Notes: a model not told the origin generated them from the sequence alone. Shown: positions 1 through 8,810, counted from the stretch's first letter. The stretch is DNA of 38,951 bases from Pseudomonadota bacterium (GCA_023457495.1 JAEWLQ010000130.1:1-38951); one strand, 5' to 3'. Translations and numbers: made by a program.

Positions 1-2
1 CG

Positions 3-1286
3 GCCGAAGTGGCCGAGAGCCTGCGCGCGACGCATGAAGCCGGGACGGTGAAGCGCCTGGAGGACCTGCACACCATCAAGCGGCTGATGGAGAAGTCGGC
101 CGCGCGTGTCGACGAAGAGCCGCGGACCGATCCGGGCGATTCCCCTCCGCAAACGCCTGAGGAGATGCTGGAGCGCGCGCGCGAGTTGTCGAGGGACATC
201 GACGCGCTGGACGAGGAGATCCGCGCCGAGGAACTGGCTGCGCTGTTGGGCGAGGACGCGCTGCCGCAGATTCCCGCGCCGATGCCCGCGCCGTCGGCGG
301 CACTCGAATCGCCCGCGGCCGCGCCCAAAGCAGCACCCATCGAGGAAGCGGGTGCGGTCGATGACGACGCCGGACGCCATGAGCCGCTCATGCAGGCTGC
401 CGTCACCCCGGAGTCCGCGGCCCGCGAAGTCGCCGCGCTCGAAGCGCGGGCGCGGGAAACGCTGGCTAAACGTCAGCTGCGCCTCGAGGCCAGGGCAAAC
501 GGAGTGCAGGTCCAGATGCACTCGGCCAAAGGCGAAGGAAGTGCCGATGGAATCGCGCCATCGCCCGGATCGGGAGATGGCGCCGACGCGGCGCTGAGCG
601 CCGAGATCGCACAGTTCATCGGCGCCGGCGAAGGCACCGGCATCGACCCGCGAACGCCGGCGACGACGTATTCGAACGCGGGCTTCTTTGGACGTGGATA
701 CGGTGAGATACCGCCGGTCGACGCGACGGATCTGGTGCTCGGCCGCGGCCGTATGTTCGGCGCGGGCGGTGAATACGCCAGCCGCGTGTACCTGAATTCC
801 TGGTACATCATCGGGCCGTTTCCTGGACGCCATGGCGCCGGCCTCTTCGACAATCCGAGTCATCCACCGGAGCAGGCGGTGTTGCTCGATGCCGTGTACT
901 ACGGCAAGGACAACCGCCTGCTCCGTTGGCGGTATGTCACCGCGCAGAGCTATCCGCTGGTTCCGCCCGATTCGGTGGAGGATTCGGTGTACTACGGCTA
1001 CACCGAAGTCTTCGTCGACGAGGCTTGCGATCTGATCGCATGGATCGGCGTCGATGACGACGTCCAGATCTACATGAACGATCGCCTGGTGTGGAGGGGA
1101 GGAAACATCGACAAGCAGTGGTACTTCGATGAGGTCTTCCGGTCAGGCACGACGTATCTGCGCGATTACAACCGCACGGAGGACAGGCGCCTCCTGCATT
1201 TCAACAAGGGCCGCAATCGGATCTTCTTCAAGCTCTCGAACGGCCCGAACTACCCATTCCTGTCGCTGGTCCTGACGAGTGGATAG
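3..1286 (+). CDS. Unknown protein with coiled-coil N-terminus and PA14-like C-terminal domain (5' end open)
   Basis: I do not recognise this gene. The frame is open to the window edge, so the GTG at base 9 may be internal and the protein N-terminally incomplete; at least 425 residues are present. The first ~190 residues are rich in Glu, Arg and Ala with a Pro/Ala linker (about residues 85-110) and look like charged helix or coiled coil. From about residue 265 the character changes to an aromatic beta-rich domain: a WYIIGPFPG motif, then VFVDEACDLIAWIGVDDD, then YMNDRLVWRGG. The order of an acidic turn followed by 'NDRLVW' resembles PA14/carbohydrate-binding-like beta-sandwich domains. That is a resemblance, not an assignment. 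It ends 20 bp before the convergent esterase gene. A surface or envelope binding role is possible, but the missing N-terminus prevents a signal-peptide call. Confidence 0.7.
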   Translation, partial: AEVAESLRATHEAGTVKRLEDLHTIKRLMEKSAARVDEEPRTDPGDSPPQTPEEMLERARELSRDIDALDEEIRAEELAALLGEDALPQIPAPMPAPSAALESPAAAPKAAPIEEAGAVDDDAGRHEPLMQAAVTPESAAREVAALEARARETLAKRQLRLEARANGVQVQMHSAKGEGSADGIAPSPGSGDGADAALSAEIAQFIGAGEGTGIDPRTPATTYSNAGFFGRGYGEIPPVDATDLVLGRGRMFGAGGEYASRVYLNSWYIIGPFPGRHGAGLFDNPSHPPEQAVLLDAVYYGKDNRLLRWRYVTAQSYPLVPPDSVEDSVYYGYTEVFVDEACDLIAWIGVDDDVQIYMNDRLVWRGGNIDKQWYFDEVFRSGTTYLRDYNRTEDRRLLHFNKGRNRIFFKLSNGPNYPFLSLVLTSG

Positions 1287-1306
1287 GTGACGGCCCGTTC
1301 CCGCCG

Positions 1307-3250
1307 TCAGCGGGTAGAGCGGCCCAGGGGCAGTTCGAACGAGCCCACGGGCAGGCCGCCCAGCGATTTCAGTTCGCACACACCGCCATCCGACCAGCAA
1401 TATCGCAGCCGCGTCGCCGCGGGGAGCGCAGTGCGATGGATCTCGATGCGGCTGCCACGCTGCGTGGCGCCCGCCGCGACACAGCTTCCCGGCTGCGTAC
1501 CGCACAGCGCGAATCCCGCCACGCCCTTTTCCTGCGCGGCCGGCGACAGCGGAGGCGAGAACTCGAGCACGAGCGGCCCGGCTCCCGCCACCAATCGCGG
1601 CACGATGCCATTCTTCGCGCCGCTGCCCTCCAGCGCGCGCGCCACCTGCAGCGCCCGCCGCGCCACGGCGTATTTGAGCGTGGGATGGATGTCCGCATCG
1701 TCTCCCAGGTCCTGGGTGACGACGAGGCCGACTCGCGCGTCGCCCAGCGCCACCTGCTGCTGGATGTTGCGCACGGTGGCCCATTGCGACTCCGCCGGCG
1801 GCTGCAGCACGGCGCCGTAGTTAGGCAGCTGCACGACGATGAACGGCAGCTCGCGCCCGAACCACTCGCGCCAGTCGCGGATGAGGGCGGGCAGGAGCGC
1901 GGCGTAGTCGCCCTTGTCGACGTTCGATTCGCCCTGGTACCAGATCACGCCGCTGGGCGCGAGCGGCTGCAGCGGCGCGACCATCCCGTTGAACATGCCG
2001 GTGATGCCCGAAACGCTTTCCCACGGCGCACGCGGTGGATAGCCGGTTTCCTTGGGCACGGCGCGATATTTCCAGTGGCTGCCGAGCGCGACGAATTCAC
2101 CGTCGTCGAAGCGGATGCCGACGTCGGCTTCTGGCCCATACATGCCGCCCGCGCCCCAGGTGCTCGTGACGAACACGCTGAACTGGTTGGTGCCGGGCTT
2201 CAGCCATCCGGCTTCGAGCGGGTATTCGCGATGCGTGCCGTAACCGAAGGTGTTGGCCACGAAGCGGCCGTTGAGCCAGGTCGTGTCCACTTCGTCGATC
2301 TTGCCCAGCACGAACTTCCCGGGCTTGCGGCTCTGCGCCTCGGTGAGCTCGAAGCGCGTGGAGAACCACAGGTTGCCGGTGAATTTCTCGAGACTCGGGT
2401 CCGGATAGGTGCGCCAGTCTTTCAAAGGCGCGTCTTTCCAGTCGCCGTTCTCGTCGAGCACTCCCTGTTCCCAGACCGGCCCCATCGTGGAGCGCGACTG
2501 CCACCACTTCACCCATTCACCGGCAAAGTCGACTTCGGCGGCGCGCGGCGTGGCGCGATAGCGCCGCAGCATGTCCGCGCGCTCGCGGTACGCCGGCAAC
2601 TGCGCGAGCCGCGTTTCGCCGATCCACGGTTCGATGGAAGCGCCGCCCCAGGATGCGTTGATCAGCCCGATGGGCAGTCCGTCCTCGGCGATCTTGCGGT
2701 TCGCAAAGAAATAGCAGACCGCGGAGAAGCGCGGGATGTTCTGCGCATCCGCGTCCTGCCAGGTCGGCTTCTTCTCGAATTCCTTGCGGGGCGACAGTGC
2801 GGTCTGCTGGGCGACGGTCAGCAGGCGAATGGCCGGGTGAGCCTGCGCCGCTTCGGGCGGCTGGTCGGTCGATCTAGCTACCGGGTATTCCATGTTCGAC
2901 TGGCCGGAGCACAGCCACACTTCACCGGCGAGCACGTCCGACAGCGTCGTCACGGCTCCTCGATCGTCCTTCAGCGAGAGCGTGTAGGGGCCGCCGGCCC
3001 TCAGGGGCCGGGCCGCGACGCGCCACTCGCCCTGCGAGTCACTCTGGAAGGCGTACCGGGCGCCGTCCACCTCGAGCGTGAGTTTGCTCCGCGGCGCCGC
3101 GCGGCCCGTGAACGCCAGCGGCACATCGTGCGGCAGCACCATGCCCGACCCGAACACGTCCGCGAACGTCGGGCCCGGTTGCGCGGCGGTGGCCCCGAAG
3201 CAAACAAACAACGATGCGAGTACGGACAGGCGCGTGATGTGGGTTCTCAT
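1307..3250 (-). CDS. Secreted sialate O-acetylesterase family protein (SGNH-type)
   Basis: The 647-residue protein has a Sec signal peptide (about residues 1-23, cleavage after ATAA). Block motifs of the sialate O-acetylesterase family are present: GQSNMEYPV with the nucleophile Ser118, WYQGESNV near residue 438, and the Asp-x-His segment DADIHP near residue 520. Between the first two motifs (about residues 270-385) lies a jelly-roll-like insert with WLNG and THREYPLEAGWLKPGTN, as in family members that carry a galactose-binding-like domain. Such enzymes remove O-acetyl groups from sialic acids or from acetylated plant polysaccharides; with a GH39 enzyme elsewhere in the window, a plant-polymer role is plausible but unproven. 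It starts 52 bp after the stop of the POT transporter on the same strand, so co-transcription is possible. No strong ribosome binding site precedes the ATG. Confidence 0.93.
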   Translation of the reverse strand: MRTHITRLSVLASLFVCFGATAAQPGPTFADVFGSGMVLPHDVPLAFTGRAAPRSKLTLEVDGARYAFQSDSQGEWRVAARPLRAGGPYTLSLKDDRGAVTTLSDVLAGEVWLCSGQSNMEYPVARSTDQPPEAAQAHPAIRLLTVAQQTALSPRKEFEKKPTWQDADAQNIPRFSAVCYFFANRKIAEDGLPIGLINASWGGASIEPWIGETRLAQLPAYRERADMLRRYRATPRAAEVDFAGEWVKWWQSRSTMGPVWEQGVLDENGDWKDAPLKDWRTYPDPSLEKFTGNLWFSTRFELTEAQSRKPGKFVLGKIDEVDTTWLNGRFVANTFGYGTHREYPLEAGWLKPGTNQFSVFVTSTWGAGGMYGPEADVGIRFDDGEFVALGSHWKYRAVPKETGYPPRAPWESVSGITGMFNGMVAPLQPLAPSGVIWYQGESNVDKGDYAALLPALIRDWREWFGRELPFIVVQLPNYGAVLQPPAESQWATVRNIQQQVALGDARVGLVVTQDLGDDADIHPTLKYAVARRALQVARALEGSGAKNGIVPRLVAGAGPLVLEFSPPLSPAAQEKGVAGFALCGTQPGSCVAAGATQRGSRIEIHRTALPAATRLRYCWSDGGVCELKSLGGLPVGSFELPLGRSTR

Positions 3251-3274
3251 GCGCGGACTATTCCGGGACAGCGG

Positions 3275-3290
3275 GGGGTTTGTAAACCCC
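3275..3290. promoter_or_regulatory. Near-perfect palindrome upstream of the esterase gene
   Basis: GGGGTTT and AAACCCC are separated by two bases (GT), and two further G:C pairs are possible outside a small bulge. The centre lies about 32 bp upstream of the esterase ATG, inside the 52-bp gap after the POT gene. The two-base loop is too tight for a good terminator hairpin and no T-run follows on either strand, so an operator is at least as likely. Confidence 0.35.
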
Positions 3291-3302
3291 GCGGCCTCGC
3301 GA

Positions 3303-4877
3303 TCAGGGCGCCGCGGTCCGATAGTGATCCTGCATCGGATAACGGCGCGCGTACCAACTGAATCCGAGCGCGACGATCAGCGCGAACGCCGCGAAGAAGA
3401 ACATGAGGAATGCGCTCTCCGTGAGCCCGGTTGCCGCGACGTGTGACATCACCGTCTCGTTGCGCACGCCCGCGTTGACGACGAGCACCCACAGGTTGCC
3501 CACGGTCACGGACAGATACCAGAACGCCATGATCACGCCTTTCATGGACAGCGGCGCCTGGCTGTACGCGAACTCCAGCCCCGTCGCCGACACGAGCACC
3601 TCGCCGAAGGTCAGCAGCGCATAGGGCAGCACCTGCCAGACGATCGAAACCGCGTCGCCGCCGTCGATCGAAAGCTGGATGGCGCCGGCCGCGATCCATG
3701 CGAGGCCCGAGAACGCGATGCCGAAGCCCATTTTCCGCAGCGGCGTCACGTCGATGCCGAAGCGGCGCAGCGCCGGGTAGAGCACGAGGTTGTTGAAGGG
3801 AATCAGGATCATCACGAGCGCGGGATTGAGCGCCTGCATCTGCGCGGAGGAGAACCACTCGGGCTTGACCATCTGGTCCGCCTGCAGGATCCACGTCGAC
3901 GCCTTCTGGTCGAACAGCGACCAGAACGGCGTCACGAGCGCGAACACGGTGAGGATGCGCAGCACGGCGCGCACGCCTTCGATCTGTTCGGGCGGATGAA
4001 CCGCGCCCGCGCGGTCGAGCTGCAGGTACGCGCCCGTGCCGCCGAACGCCAGAATGAAAACCAGCGCGAGACACGCCGAGGCGACGAAGCCCAGCGACCC
4101 GATCATCGCGAACGCGCCGACGGCCAGCGCGGCGCCGATGCCGGCGAGAACGAGCCCCGGGCGACCCTGTCCTTCGGCGCGGGCCCACAGCGCCGTGCGC
4201 GCGACGCGCAGGAACGAATGCGGATCGGACGGCGCGGGCGGCACGTTCACGTATTTCTTGCGGCCCGCCCAGAAGATGACGGTCGCGATGAACATCAGGA
4301 TTCCGGGAATACCGAAGGCCACCGCCGGGCCGTAATTGCGCAGCAGGATGGGCATGAGCAGCGAGGCGAAGAACGAGCCGAAGTTGATGGTCCAGTAGAA
4401 GGCGTCGAACACGAACTTCGCGATGTGCTTGTTGGACTGATCGAACTGATCGCCGACGAACGAGACGACCAGCGGCTTGATGCCGCCCGAGCCGAGCGCG
4501 ATCAGGAAGAGCCCGGTATAGAAGCCCGCGCGGTTGTCCTCGAACGCCGCAAGACACGCGTGTCCCACGCAGTAGACCAGCGACAGCCACAGGATCGTGC
4601 GGTACTTGCCGAGCAGCCGGTCGGCGAGCCAGCCGCCGAGCAGCGGGAAGAAATAGACGCCGATCACGAAGGAATGGAAGACATCCTTGGCGATGCCGGC
4701 GCGCTCGGCTTCCGGCGCATACAGGAGCAGCGTGCTCATGAGGAACGGCGTCAGGATGTTGCGCATCCCGTAGAAGCTGAAGCGCTCGCAGGCCTCGTTG
4801 CCGATGATGTAGGGGACCTGCCGCGGCAATTGCGCCTTGGCGGATGTCACGGGCGGATTGAGCTCTGCGGTGGACAT
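3303..4877 (-). CDS. POT/PTR2-family proton-dependent oligopeptide transporter
   Basis: This 524-residue inner-membrane protein imports di- and tripeptides with protons. The family signature ExxERFxFYG is seen at residues 28-37 (NEACERFSFYG) and the second PTR2 signature as FYWTINFGSFFAS near residue 160. Many hydrophobic segments follow, as expected for the 12-14 helix fold, and the length is normal for DtpT-like members. The start is supported by GAGGAAC eight bases before the ATG. In bacteria of this type, POT transporters often accompany secreted peptidases; the window encodes S9-, M48- and M49-type peptidase relatives, so peptide uptake as a nutrient route is a reasonable inference. Exact substrate preference cannot be read from the sequence. 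Confidence 0.95.
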   Translation of the reverse strand: MSTAELNPPVTSAKAQLPRQVPYIIGNEACERFSFYGMRNILTPFLMSTLLLYAPEAERAGIAKDVFHSFVIGVYFFPLLGGWLADRLLGKYRTILWLSLVYCVGHACLAAFEDNRAGFYTGLFLIALGSGGIKPLVVSFVGDQFDQSNKHIAKFVFDAFYWTINFGSFFASLLMPILLRNYGPAVAFGIPGILMFIATVIFWAGRKKYVNVPPAPSDPHSFLRVARTALWARAEGQGRPGLVLAGIGAALAVGAFAMIGSLGFVASACLALVFILAFGGTGAYLQLDRAGAVHPPEQIEGVRAVLRILTVFALVTPFWSLFDQKASTWILQADQMVKPEWFSSAQMQALNPALVMILIPFNNLVLYPALRRFGIDVTPLRKMGFGIAFSGLAWIAAGAIQLSIDGGDAVSIVWQVLPYALLTFGEVLVSATGLEFAYSQAPLSMKGVIMAFWYLSVTVGNLWVLVVNAGVRNETVMSHVAATGLTESAFLMFFFAAFALIVALGFSWYARRYPMQDHYRTAAP

Positions 4878-5200
4878 CGTCGGCAGTTCCTCGAGTGGGG
4901 CTGGCCCGAACGGTGCCGACGATCGCCCTGGCGGTCAATACAGGCGATAAGGAGTACGGGATTCCATCCTCGATCACACCCTGGTCGAGTCACTTCCGCG
5001 CCGTGCTGAAGAGTCCCGACGTATATGACTGCGCGGCCGGCCGGGGTTTGCTCAATACCTGGTCCTCGAGCCTGCCCACCGTGCTGCGCATTCGCATCGA
5101 TCAGTGTGTAGTGGCCTGCGCCGCGGGCGTGACCGACGGCGCGTCGGTGAAAGCGTGGCCTCCGATCACTTCTCCACTATCTACGACCTGTCGATCGGCC
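4878..5200. other. Intergenic stretch without a recognisable gene
   Basis: These 323 bases lie between the POT gene start and the GFA gene stop, both on the minus strand. Short open frames here lack a ribosome binding site and resemble no family I know. The stretch should contain the POT promoter and the GFA terminator. The only structure I see is an ACCGACG/CGTCGGT inverted repeat with a three-base loop at 5132-5148. It could end GFA transcription, but it has no T-run. Confidence 0.5.
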
Positions 5201-5623
5201 TCACTCGGGAACACTGATCCCCGATCCGCCCAGCTCCGCCGGAAAATCCTTCAGCTTTGGCTTGCCGTCATGGATGCGCAGCACCGTCTCGGCGTAGTTC
5301 ACGTGCACACCGGGCTCGAAGCTCAGGTCGGGTAGCAGTGCGGCGTAGACGTCGATGAGTCCGAAACCCGGATGATCCGTGAACAGGTGTCCACCGCATT
5401 TCTTGCACCACTGACGTGTGCTCGCCGGCGTCTTGTTGAACCGGCCGATACTCCCGGCGCCGTGGGTGACCTCGACGGCATCAGGCTTCCACAGTGTGAA
5501 TGCGTTGACGGGGCCCGCGGACCAGTGGCGGCAAGACTCGCAGTGGCAATACCCCATGGCCACGGGGTCGCCGGTCACCTTGAATTGCACTTCGCCACAG
5601 AAGCAGTTACTCGAATGCGTCAT
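5201..5623 (-). CDS. GFA/CENP-V-fold zinc-binding protein
   Basis: A 140-residue protein of the GFA (glutathione-dependent formaldehyde-activating enzyme-like) family. The zinc-binding cysteines are all present: Cys7 and Cys9 in CFCGEVQF, Cys26-x-Cys28-xx-Cys31 in CHCESC, and Cys73-xx-Cys76 in CKKCGGHLF. The open frame extends upstream to 5842, but AAGGAG ends immediately before an ATG at 5629, leaving no spacing, whereas the next ATG at 5623 has a good six-base spacing, so I chose 5623. Most members have no proven substrate; a glutathione adduct of formaldehyde or another small S-conjugate is the family idea, not a demonstrated role. It is divergent from the M49-like gene across a 199-bp gap. 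Confidence 0.9.
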   Translation of the reverse strand: MTHSSNCFCGEVQFKVTGDPVAMGYCHCESCRHWSAGPVNAFTLWKPDAVEVTHGAGSIGRFNKTPASTRQWCKKCGGHLFTDHPGFGLIDVYAALLPDLSFEPGVHVNYAETVLRIHDGKPKLKDFPAELGGSGISVPE

Positions 5624-5822
5624 GGTCATCTCCTTGAAGTTCGCCGTTGCAGGAGATTCTCCGGCACCGCCTCGTGTGTTCGCATTCGGACAGGTTGAGC
5701 AATCGTAAGGATTTCTTGCGTGATCGTCCGGCGGGCCGAACATCGACGCAGGCAATCGCAATCGCTTTGGCGCAACCGCCGTTCGTGTGCTGGAATCCCG
5801 AAACCTCGCAAGGGAGCGGTAC
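5624..5822. promoter_or_regulatory. Divergent promoter region between GFA and M49-like genes
   Basis: This 199-bp gap separates two outward-facing genes, so it should carry promoters for both. It is slightly more AT-rich near 5695-5716 than its surroundings. I could not pick a convincing -35/-10 pair by eye. Confidence 0.4.
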
Positions 5823-7592
5823 ATGCGTTCAGTTCTCGCCACGATTCTGGTCTGCCTCTGTGCCGTCTCGAATGCGGATACCGCGTTGCCGCCGGGTTAC
5901 TGGACGGAGGCGCAATCCGCGGCAATCCTCGCCAAGACCGAGACCATCCGGCTCGCGCCGTCTCTCGATGCGCTCACGGATGCGGAGCGTGCCGCCCTGC
6001 AGGATCTGCTGGCGGCCGGCGAATTGATGCAGACGGTGTTCGAACGTTCGAGGCACGCCGAAGCGGCAGCCTCGCTGGAAAAGTTGAGATCCCTGCACGC
6101 GCGCCTGGGCAAGCCGGTCGCGACGCAGAATCTGCTCGACCTCTACCGGCTCAACCAGGGACCCATCGCAACCACGCTCGACAATCGGCGCGAGGCCTTT
6201 CTGCCCGTCGCGCCACAGACGCCGGGCAAGAATGTCTATCCAACGGACGCAACCAGGCAGCAGGTAGATAGTTTCCTCGAGGCGCATCCCGCGCAACGCG
6301 AAGAGATCCTCGCGGAGCGTTCGGTGGTCCGGCGCGCGACTCGCGCGAACATCGACGCCGACATCGCGACGCTCGAACGATTCCCGCTGATCCGCGGATT
6401 GCATCCGGGTCGGCTCGAAGATCTCCAGGCGCTCGCGAAGCGCGCCTCGCCCGAGGCGTTCTACGCGGTGCCGTACGCCATCGCGTATCCGCGGGAGATG
6501 ACGCGCGCATTCGCGTTGCTCATGAGTGCGGCCGACAGGGTCGAGTCCGCCGACGGCGAATTCGCGCGCTACCTGCGCAATCGGGCGCGGGACCTCGTCT
6601 CGAACGATTACGAGTCCGGCGACGCGTCGTGGGTGACGGGACGCTTCGCGCGACTGAACGCGCAGATCGGCGCGTACGAAACCTACGACGACGCGTTGTT
6701 CGGCGTGAAGGCCTTCCACAGCATGAGCATCCTGCTGCGCGACGAAGCGGCCTCGGAAGAGATGCGCAAGGCGCTGGGTGGAATCCAGGCCATCGAGGAC
6801 GCGCTGCCGTATGAGCCGCGCAAACGCGTGCGCGACGACATTCCCGTCGGCGTTTACGACGTCATCGCGGATTTCGGGCAGGCGCGCGGCACAAACACCG
6901 CGACCATCCTGCCCAACGACCCGCTGTTCTCGCGGCGCTACGGCCGGACGATCCTGCTGCGCGCGAACATCATGAAGAACCCGGTGATCTTCGCGGCCGA
7001 CGAGCGTATCTGGCGCGCGGCCACGGTCGACGCGCACGCGAACGATCTCGCGGCCGAAGGAAACGTGCTGCGGACCCTGTGGCACGAGATCGGCCACTAC
7101 CTCGGGCCGGATCGCGACCGGCAGGGACGCACGCTCGACGTCGCGCTCGCAAATTACGCGGATGCGATGGAGGAGATGAAGTCGGATCTCGTGTCGTTGT
7201 TCGCGCTGCATCGAATGCGCCATCCATCGCTGCGCGCGATCCAGGCGAGTGGCATCCGGCGCACCTTGCAGAACGTGAAGCCGCGTAGCGATCAGCCGTA
7301 CCAGACGATGCAGCTCGTGCAGTTCAACTGGTTCCTCGACAAGGGCTTGTTGCGGGCGGACCCGGCGACCGCGCGACTCACGGTCGACTACGACCGCTAC
7401 GCGGAAACCGTCGAGTCACTGCTCAAGGAAATCCTGCGTCTGCAGTACGCGGGCGACCCGGCCGCGGTCGGCGCATTCTTCGCACAGTGGACGACGTGGA
7501 AGCCCGAGCTGCACGAAAAGCTCGCCGAGCGGATTCGCGCGGCCCAGGGCGCGCGGTTCCGGATCGTCAAGTACGCGGCGCTGGGCGAGTAG
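5823..7592 (+). CDS. Secreted zinc metallopeptidase related to family M49 (dipeptidyl peptidase III)
   Basis: The start at 5823 is favoured over the in-frame ATG at 5787 because AGGGAG lies seven bases upstream and a clean Sec signal peptide begins there (MRSVLATILVCLCAVSNA). The mature protein is about 570 residues. Zinc ligands are visible as HEIGH (residues 421-425) and, about 25 residues on, EEMKSD (residues 450-455), the layout of M49 enzymes (HExxGH...EEC/KxE/D). The segment LPNDPLFSRRYGRTILLRANIM matches the M49-type region before the zinc site in spirit. M49 enzymes cut dipeptides from N-termini; here the motif is the five-residue HExxH rather than the six-residue eukaryotic form, as known for some bacterial members. 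Periplasmic peptide turnover is the likely role. The M49 placement is by motif layout only. Confidence 0.75.
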   Translation: MRSVLATILVCLCAVSNADTALPPGYWTEAQSAAILAKTETIRLAPSLDALTDAERAALQDLLAAGELMQTVFERSRHAEAAASLEKLRSLHARLGKPVATQNLLDLYRLNQGPIATTLDNRREAFLPVAPQTPGKNVYPTDATRQQVDSFLEAHPAQREEILAERSVVRRATRANIDADIATLERFPLIRGLHPGRLEDLQALAKRASPEAFYAVPYAIAYPREMTRAFALLMSAADRVESADGEFARYLRNRARDLVSNDYESGDASWVTGRFARLNAQIGAYETYDDALFGVKAFHSMSILLRDEAASEEMRKALGGIQAIEDALPYEPRKRVRDDIPVGVYDVIADFGQARGTNTATILPNDPLFSRRYGRTILLRANIMKNPVIFAADERIWRAATVDAHANDLAAEGNVLRTLWHEIGHYLGPDRDRQGRTLDVALANYADAMEEMKSDLVSLFALHRMRHPSLRAIQASGIRRTLQNVKPRSDQPYQTMQLVQFNWFLDKGLLRADPATARLTVDYDRYAETVESLLKEILRLQYAGDPAAVGAFFAQWTTWKPELHEKLAERIRAAQGARFRIVKYAALGE

Positions 7593-7691
7593 TCGTCGCA
7601 TCCAGAATGGCCAGCGCACCGGCCTGGCGGCATTACCTAATCACGCGGAGACTGCTCAAGTCCGGGCGATCCCTGCCGATAACCGCTGACC

Positions 7692-8750
7692 ATGATTGCC
7701 GCCATCCGCACCGGGATCGGCTCCCTCGTGGGTCAATGGTTCGGCGGGTCGCGTGCGAAACACCCGCGGGTAATCAACGATCGGCAGGGAAGCCGCGCGC
7801 AGCCTCGCGCCAGGGGCTTTGCCGACGACGCGCGGATGCCGGGTGCGCACGCGGCGGTCGCGCTGCGGCGTTTCACGGCGCTGGCGCTCGATGCGAGTCT
7901 CGACGAATTGCGCACGGAGGCCACCGCGTCAGAGCTGGCCGAGCTCGAGCCGGCGACGCGTGTGCTCGGCAACCTGGAATTGCACGCGAAGTACCTGCCG
8001 CGCCGGCCGTCGCTGCTGCCGCGGCTCATGAGCGCGATCAACAACGATTCGAATTCGCTGCGCGAGATGGCCAGGATCATCGGTGAGGACGGCGCGCTGC
8101 TCGGTGGTCTGCTGCGCCTGGCGAACAGCTCTTACTACCGGCTGAGCGGCAGCAAGCCGATCGAAAGTTTGGAGAAGGCGGTCGCGCTCGTGGGCACGGA
8201 CGGATTGCGCTCGCTGGTGGCCACGGCGTTGCTGCACCCGGTGATGACGGGTACGCGCGGACCTTTCTCATCGTTCGCCGAGTCGACCTGGGAACACAGT
8301 CAGTTCGCGGCCGGATGCGCGGAGCTGCATGCGGTGCGCATCGAGCGCGCGGATGCGTTCAGCGCCCGCCTCCTGGTGATGCTGCTCGGACTCGCGAGCA
8401 ACGCGGTGTTCCGCATCGTGCGGGAGCATTGCCCGGACGTGAGCAACCTGCGTCCGGCGGCGATGGCCAAACTACTCGACGACTGGGTGCCGTCCACCCC
8501 GATGCGCATCGCGGAGAACTGGCAGCTGCCCGAGGAGCTGCGCGGAGTCCTGTCGGCGCCGGGCGAGCCGGGCCTCGCGCGCTCGGTGCGCTTCGGGCGG
8601 CTGGCCGGCGCGCTGCTGCTGCTCGTGAATCGCGGACACATGCGCGAGCTCTCGGCGCGCGCGATCGTGCTGGCCGACGATCATCGCCGCGCCGAGGTCG
8701 ATCGTCTCTGGTCACGCCTCGCGGTCATGCATCTCACCGCTGCGCGCTGA
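7692..8750 (+). CDS. HDOD-domain protein
   Basis: A 352-residue soluble protein. The HDOD region spans about residues 95-300, with LPRRPSLLPRLMSAINNDSNSLREMARIIGEDGALLGGLLRLANSSYY and then SLEKAVALVGTDGLRSLV typical of the fold. HDOD domains are degenerate HD-type helical modules without the metal-binding histidine/aspartate set, and occur in proteins of two-component signalling, stress and motility control. No GGDEF, EAL or receiver domain is attached. The N-terminal ~90 residues are Arg/Ala-rich and not recognised. It starts 99 bp after the M49-like gene on the same strand. No specific partner can be named. Confidence 0.88.
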   Translation: MIAAIRTGIGSLVGQWFGGSRAKHPRVINDRQGSRAQPRARGFADDARMPGAHAAVALRRFTALALDASLDELRTEATASELAELEPATRVLGNLELHAKYLPRRPSLLPRLMSAINNDSNSLREMARIIGEDGALLGGLLRLANSSYYRLSGSKPIESLEKAVALVGTDGLRSLVATALLHPVMTGTRGPFSSFAESTWEHSQFAAGCAELHAVRIERADAFSARLLVMLLGLASNAVFRIVREHCPDVSNLRPAAMAKLLDDWVPSTPMRIAENWQLPEELRGVLSAPGEPGLARSVRFGRLAGALLLLVNRGHMRELSARAIVLADDHRRAEVDRLWSRLAVMHLTAAR

Positions 8751-8753
8751 AGG

Positions 8754-8776
8754 TCCGGGAGCCGGGGTTTCCCGGA
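8754..8776 (+). terminator. Hairpin after the HDOD gene, possible terminator
   Basis: TCCGGGA (8754-8760) can pair with TCCCGGA (8770-8776) across a nine-base loop, starting three bases after the HDOD stop codon. No T-run follows, so intrinsic termination would be weak. Confidence 0.3.
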
Positions 8777-8795
8777 ACGTTTCCGGAACGACGGC

Positions 8796-8810
8796 TGGCA
8801 CGAATTTCGC
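8796..8810 (+). promoter_or_regulatory. Sigma-54-like promoter candidate
   Basis: A perfect TGGCAC block is followed so that the invariant GG-N10-GC spacing holds (GG at 8797-8798, GC at 8809-8810). The -12 block reads TCGC instead of TTGC, one mismatch. The site would start transcription near 8822, about 60 bases before the secreted protein at 8882. Confidence 0.25.

Noticed and set aside
1436..3361. A 641-codon plus-strand open frame
   Set aside because: It is antisense to the sialate O-acetylesterase, is Arg/His/Glu-rich low-quality protein with no family blocks, and results from high GC3 on the real gene.
3247..4977. A 576-codon minus-strand open frame over the transporter
   Set aside because: It is out of frame with the POT gene, which has all family motifs; this frame is Arg-rich with no recognisable domain.
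4895..5335. A 146-codon plus-strand frame in the gap before the GFA gene
   Set aside because: No ribosome binding site, no family resemblance, and its end runs antisense into the GFA gene.
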